The position numbers and the translations under genes are program-made. The notes beneath the pieces were generated by a model. The model did not search any database. It was given only the letters and a program-made list of their open reading frames with translations, and had not been told where the DNA came from. 64,000 bases of DNA from an uncultured Alphaproteobacteria bacterium. GTDB taxonomy: Bacteria > Pseudomonadota > Alphaproteobacteria > HIMB59 > GCA-002718135. The stretch covers positions 163,136 through 227,135 of the forward strand of contig CACMYX010000003.1 in NCBI GenBank assembly GCA_902618015.1, read 5' to 3'. Below, one piece after another: positions 60,249 to 64,000 of the stretch. How positions within the stretch are numbered: position 1 is the stretch's first letter; each line of letters opens with the position of its first letter.

Positions 60249-61082
60249 TTATTTATTATCAGGTGTTAACACATTTTGATGAGGCATAACTATTTTTTTT
60301 TGAAATTTTGATAGTCTTGATAAAAGGTCTTTAGATGGTCTGTATGGATGCCTAAAGAAACCCCAAGAAGGTCCATATCTATAAACAACTATTCTTCTTT
60401 CACCTTTATTTATTCTTTTTGCTGATCCATGACAGAGTGAGTCAACAAATAAAAGAGCATCTCCAGCTTTCATATAAACTTCTTTAGCTCCTGTCATTCC
60501 TTCTGCTGAAGATACTTTGCCTCCTTTTAACATTTTATTATCTTTAAATTCAGGATGTACAATATTTGATTTATGTGAAGATGGAATTATAACAGTTCCA
60601 CCATCACCTGGACCAATATTTGTTAGTGCAAGAAGAATATTTACTTGTGAACAATGAAATTTTCCATTTTGATATCTATAATGATTTCTTTGCAAACCCT
60701 CAGGATTGCCGGAATGAATACCAATAGCTTCACCAGGTCCACGAATATTGGCAAAGTTTTCATCAATAAAAAGAGGTCCATGAAGATGATCAAAAGTACC
60801 CTTTCCTCCAACAAAATGTAATATATGATTTATCCATGATGGATGATCAATTAATTTTTCAAATGGTTTTCCAGCTTCATAAATTTGCTGAAGATTTAAA
60901 CCCTCTTTTCCACCATAATTATGACCATGAACATAGCCTGCCCATTCATCATTTTTAATATTTTTTAACTTATCAAGAATATTATTAAGATCTTTTAGTT
61001 CTTTTTTATTTAATGCATTATTTATAATAAGGTATCCATTTAAATCAAAAAGGTATTCATCAAGTTTTGAAATTTTTTTCAC
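60249..61082 (-). CDS. Phytanoyl-CoA dioxygenase (PhyH)-family protein
   Basis: Probable Fe(II)/2-oxoglutarate oxygenase, 277 residues. Typical PhyH stretches are FDLNGYLIINNAL near 12, LLALTNIGPGDGGTVIIPSSHKSN near 150-173, and DALLFVDSLCHGSAKRINKGERRIVVYRYGP near 208-238 holding the distal His and the Arg that binds 2-oxoglutarate. A plain HxD pair is not evident (HCSQVN stands at the usual site), so the first iron ligands are uncertain. The start is GTG. Located 1 base before the dehydrogenase gene; substrate unknown. Confidence 0.8.
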   Translation of the reverse strand: MKKISKLDEYLFDLNGYLIINNALNKKELKDLNNILDKLKNIKNDEWAGYVHGHNYGGKEGLNLQQIYEAGKPFEKLIDHPSWINHILHFVGGKGTFDHLHGPLFIDENFANIRGPGEAIGIHSGNPEGLQRNHYRYQNGKFHCSQVNILLALTNIGPGDGGTVIIPSSHKSNIVHPEFKDNKMLKGGKVSSAEGMTGAKEVYMKAGDALLFVDSLCHGSAKRINKGERRIVVYRYGPSWGFFRHPYRPSKDLLSRLSKFQKKIVMPHQNVLTPDNK

Positions 61083-61127
61083 TAAAGTATTGTGAAATAA
61101 AAAATTTATTTTTTCAATAAAAAAATT

Positions 61128-62192
61128 TTAATTTATGACTGCTGTAAATTCTCCAGATTTATATTTTGTAGCCATTGCTCCAAGAGAAATTGAATTAATA
61201 GAAGAAGCATTTCCTGCAGTTCCAAATTCTTGCAATCTACTTTTAACAACTTCTTTCATAGCATCCTTAGAGAGTAATAAATATTTACGAGGATCGAATT
61301 GTGAAGGATTCTCATGGAAGTATTTTCTTACTGCAGCAGTAGCAGCTAATCTTAAATCAGTATCAACGTTAACTTTTCTTACGCCATGTTTTATGCCTTC
61401 TTGAATTTCAGAAACTGGTACACCGTATGTCTCTTTAATTTTTCCACCATATTCATTAATAGTTTTTATTAAATCTTGTGGAACCGAAGATGAGCCATGC
61501 ATAACTAAATGTGTGTTTGGAAGTCTTGAATTTATTTCTTTTATTCTATCTATTGCTAAAATATCTCCAGTTGGTGGTCTAGAAAATTTATAAGCACCGT
61601 GGCTTGTACCAATAGCAATAGCTAATGCATCAACATTTGTAGCTTTAACGAAATCTGAAGCTTCGTCAGGATCAGTTAATAGTTGATCATGATCAAGTTT
61701 ACCTTCAGCACCAACTCCATCCTCTTTTTCACCTGTTCCAGTCTCTAAAGAACCTAAACAGCCTATCTCCCCTTCGACTGAAACTCCTAATGCATGAGCC
61801 ATATCAGTTGTTTCTTTTGTAACTCTTACATTATATTCAAAATCTGAAGGAGTTTTTTGGTCATCTAATAGGGAACCATCCATCATCACAGATGTAAAAC
61901 CAAGTTCTATGCAGTTTTTACAATCTTTTGGAGAACCACCATGGTCTTGGTGCAAAACTGTTGGAATTTCTGAAAATTCATCCATTGCTGCTTCAACTAG
62001 TTTTTTCACAAAGATTGGTCCAGCATATTTACGTGCAGCACCTGAAGCTTGAAGTATTACAGGACTATTCAATTCTTTAGCCCCTTCCATTATTGCTCTA
62101 ATTGCTTCTAAATTATTTACATTGAATGCAGGTACACCATAATTATTTTCAGCTGCGTGATCTAAAAGTTGTCTAAGAGAAATTAAAGACAT
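61128..62192 (-). CDS. fbaA: Class II fructose-bisphosphate aldolase (CbbA subtype)
   Basis: Zinc aldolase that cleaves or forms fructose 1,6-bisphosphate. The 354 residues carry HQDHGG at 81-86 with the first zinc His/catalytic Asp. [10 protein letters not shown] follows near 135, [13 protein letters not shown] near 191 (zinc His), and [10 protein letters not shown] near 231 (zinc His). [13 protein letters not shown] lies near 271. The overall pattern is that of the Calvin-type class II subgroup. It may be the cell's general glycolytic/gluconeogenic aldolase. Downstream of the permeases and 45 bases before the oxygenase gene, so it feeds from the same sugar operon. Confidence 0.93.
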   Translation of the reverse strand: MSLISLRQLLDHAAENNYGVPAFNVNNLEAIRAIMEGAKELNSPVILQASGAARKYAGPIFVKKLVEAAMDEFSEIPTVLHQDHGGSPKDCKNCIELGFTSVMMDGSLLDDQKTPSDFEYNVRVTKETTDMAHALGVSVEGEIGCLGSLETGTGEKEDGVGAEGKLDHDQLLTDPDEASDFVKATNVDALAIAIGTSHGAYKFSRPPTGDILAIDRIKEINSRLPNTHLVMHGSSSVPQDLIKTINEYGGKIKETYGVPVSEIQEGIKHGVRKVNVDTDLRLAATAAVRKYFHENPSQFDPRKYLLLSKDAMKEVVKSRLQEFGTAGNASSINSISLGAMATKYKSGEFTAVIN

Positions 62193-62230
62193 TGAGTTCT
62201 TTTATATTTTAAGAATTTATTTGCAACTAA

Positions 62231-63082
62231 TTATCCTTTAACTGCTCCAAATGTTAATCCATGGATAAATTGTCTTTGCAAAATAAAGAACATGATTACA
62301 GGAGGTAATGCTGCAACAACGGATCCTGCTGAAACTAAATTCCAAGCTGTTGTCCACTGACCTCTTAATACGTCTAAGCCAACAGTTATAGGTTTAACTG
62401 TATCCCCCTGCGTTAAAATTAAAGCCCAAAAATAATCATTCCAAATAAAAGTAAATTCTAATACGCCTAATGCTGCAAGTGCAGGTATTGTTAAAGGAAT
62501 AATTATTTTTCTATAAATTGTCCACTCTGTAGCTCCATCAGCTCTAGCAGCTTCAATAAGTTCAAACGGTAGTTCTTTAATGAAATTTCTTAAAAAGAAA
62601 GTACAAAAACCTGTTTGAAAAGCAATATGAAAAATAATTAAACCCAAATGACTATTATACATTCCTAATTCGATAGATATGTTCCTAACAGGTATCATTA
62701 ATATTTGATACGGAACAAAATTTCCTGCTATAAACATTGCAAATACTAATAAATTTAATTTGAATCTATGCATTGCAAGAGAATAACCTGCTAAAGAACT
62801 TAAAAATAATGTTCCAATTACAGTTGGTATTGTAATAATAAGACTATTAAGAAAAAAACCAGCCATTTTTCCATCCGCAAATACTGCAGCATAATTAGAT
62901 ACTAATGCTGTTTCTTTAGGAAAGGTCCAATAATTACCTGCAAGAACATCATCAAATGTTCTAATTGAGGTAAGCATTACTGCTATAAGTGGTAACAACC
63001 AGACTATAAGAGTAAAAACAAGTAAAACTCTATATCCAATATTTATTTTTAAAGAATAATTTTGAATAGGGGTTGGAAACAT
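62231..63082 (-). CDS. Sugar ABC transporter permease, MalG type (second system)
   Basis: Inner-membrane subunit of a second carbohydrate importer. The 283-residue protein has six helices, the EAA loop EAARADGATEWTIYRKIIIPLTIP near 179-202, and GAVKG at the end. The sequence VLTSIRTFDDVLAGNYWTFP is close to permeases for glucosides and trehalose-like sugars. It overlaps the MalF-type gene by one base and precedes the aldolase gene by 38 bases. Confidence 0.92.
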   Translation of the reverse strand: MFPTPIQNYSLKINIGYRVLLVFTLIVWLLPLIAVMLTSIRTFDDVLAGNYWTFPKETALVSNYAAVFADGKMAGFFLNSLIITIPTVIGTLFLSSLAGYSLAMHRFKLNLLVFAMFIAGNFVPYQILMIPVRNISIELGMYNSHLGLIIFHIAFQTGFCTFFLRNFIKELPFELIEAARADGATEWTIYRKIIIPLTIPALAALGVLEFTFIWNDYFWALILTQGDTVKPITVGLDVLRGQWTTAWNLVSAGSVVAALPPVIMFFILQRQFIHGLTFGAVKG

Positions 63083-63996
63083 TATTTTTCAGACCTTTCG
63101 TTTTTAAATAAACGATATAAAAACCAAGCAATATAAATATCCATAATTAAAAAAAGAATAGTTGCAATAGCAGCTCCATAGCCCATCCTAAAATTGAACA
63201 AAGCCTCTTGATACATTTTGTATGCTAAAACCTCTGAACTACCCCAAGGGCCTCCAGCTGTCATGACAGCAATTAAATCAAAAGCTCTAAGTGCACCAAC
63301 TAATGTCACGACAATTGCGATTAGAGTTGCAGGTCTTAATTGAGGTAAAACAACATGCCATAACATTGTAAATCCTGAAGCACCATCTATCCTCCCAGCT
63401 TCAATCATTTCACGACTTACGCCAGTTAACCCAGTAATATACAATATCATTGTGTAAGCTATACCTGGAAAAAATGATGCTATAATAATTCCATATGTAG
63501 CTAAATTTTCATCTGCTAACATTGGTATAGGATCTAAACCAAAAAAACCTAGCACAAGACTTAAGGCGCCATATTTAGGATTGTAAAACCAAGTAAATAT
63601 TACTCCAATAACAACAGCGTTTATTACAAAGGGAAAATAAAATAATGATTTTATATATCTTATACCTAAAATTCGTTGATTAACAAAAAGAGCTAAAGCT
63701 AATCCAATTGGAACAGCTAGCAAACTAAATACTAACCATCTAATATTATTAAAAAGTGAAACGTAAAATTCATCATCATCCGTAAATAAAGTTATATAAT
63801 TTTTGAGACCAACAAACTCCCAGTTTGGTTTCCCGTTACCTCTAACACCACTTTTATCCATTCCATTCCATTCGTGAAAGCTCACCCAAATAGAATCAAA
63901 AATAGGATAAATTACATAAACTAAAAAAATAAAGATTGCAGGTGCAAGAAAAAGGAAAGGTGCAAATTTTAACTGGTTACGTTCCCAAAAAGTCAT
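63082..63996 (-). CDS. Sugar ABC transporter permease, MalF type (second system)
   Basis: A 304-residue permease with six helices, the EAA loop EAGRIDGASGFTMLWHVVLPQLRP near 197-220 and VMTAGGPWGSSEVLAYKMYQ near 242-261. Reads into the second MalG-type gene with a one-base overlap. Its ATG is 4 bases from the window edge, so its binding protein and ATPase, if adjacent, lie beyond it. Confidence 0.92.
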   Translation of the reverse strand: MTFWERNQLKFAPFLFLAPAIFIFLVYVIYPIFDSIWVSFHEWNGMDKSGVRGNGKPNWEFVGLKNYITLFTDDDEFYVSLFNNIRWLVFSLLAVPIGLALALFVNQRILGIRYIKSLFYFPFVINAVVIGVIFTWFYNPKYGALSLVLGFFGLDPIPMLADENLATYGIIIASFFPGIAYTMILYITGLTGVSREMIEAGRIDGASGFTMLWHVVLPQLRPATLIAIVVTLVGALRAFDLIAVMTAGGPWGSSEVLAYKMYQEALFNFRMGYGAAIATILFLIMDIYIAWFLYRLFKNERSEK

Positions 63997-64000
63997 TTAA

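Noticed and set aside
61083..61127. AT-only inverted repeat between aldolase and oxygenase genes as a terminator
   Set aside because: The pairing is all A-T, imperfect and expected by chance in this composition.

Overview
This is an AT-rich (roughly 70% A+T by eye), gene-dense window from a Gram-negative alphaproteobacterium, probably a streamlined marine lineage. Three things support Alphaproteobacteria: a circularly permuted two-piece tmRNA, an alphaproteobacterial-type SspB, and gene orders typical of the class (hflK-hflC-DUF2065-degP; rnpB beside mraZ; fumC, sspB, thyA and folA close together). LpxC, BamD, MlaA and MlaC show an LPS-containing outer membrane. The low GC, one-base overlaps and many sugar ABC transporters recall pelagic groups such as HIMB59/AEGEAN-169; that placement is an inference.

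Region 1 (1-15.5 kb, minus strand) reads hflK, hflC, a DUF2065 gene, degP, miaA, ilvB, ilvN, ilvC, leuA, mreB, mreC, mreD, mrdA, rodA, livG and the start of livF. It joins membrane proteolysis, branched-chain amino-acid synthesis, the rod-shape machinery and a branched-chain amino-acid-type transporter.

Region 2 (15.5-24.8 kb) holds mrp, thyA, folA, the tmRNA gene ssrA and a roughly 4 kb accessory patch. The patch carries a HEAT-like protein, two exported orphans, a rhodanese, an FkbM methyltransferase and a cytochrome b561, followed by sspB, gpmA and fumC. An 18-bp copy of the tmRNA 3' tail lies exactly 800 bp downstream of the original. A family of repeats built around CTACGAAG separates single genes here. 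This is the most unusual part of the window.

Region 3 (24.8-43.4 kb, minus strand) is a complete division and cell-wall (dcw) cluster: mraZ, rsmH, ftsL, ftsI, murE, murF, mraY, murD, ftsW, murG, murC, murB, ddl, ftsQ, ftsA, ftsZ, lpxC. Four TGGG boxes at exact 10-bp spacing precede mraZ. A terminator-like hairpin abuts the lpxC start codon.

Region 4 (43.4-51.1 kb) has rnpB, an AmpD-like amidase, bamD, ligA, a uvrD/pcrA helicase, mlaA and mlaC.

Region 5 (51.1-64.0 kb) is carbohydrate uptake and catabolism. A LacI-type regulator is divergent from a complete sugar ABC transporter (binding protein, two permeases, ATPase) that is followed by a sugar isomerase/epimerase and a Gfo/Idh/MocA dehydrogenase. 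Beside it run an aldo/keto reductase, a second Gfo/Idh/MocA enzyme, a PhyH-family oxygenase, a class II fructose-bisphosphate aldolase and two more sugar permeases that reach the window edge.

No CRISPR array, insertion sequence, tRNA or rRNA gene was recognised. Apart from the two stable RNA genes there is no gene-free stretch longer than about 300 bases; the longest is 18954-19191, which holds the repeats and the tmRNA-tail copy.
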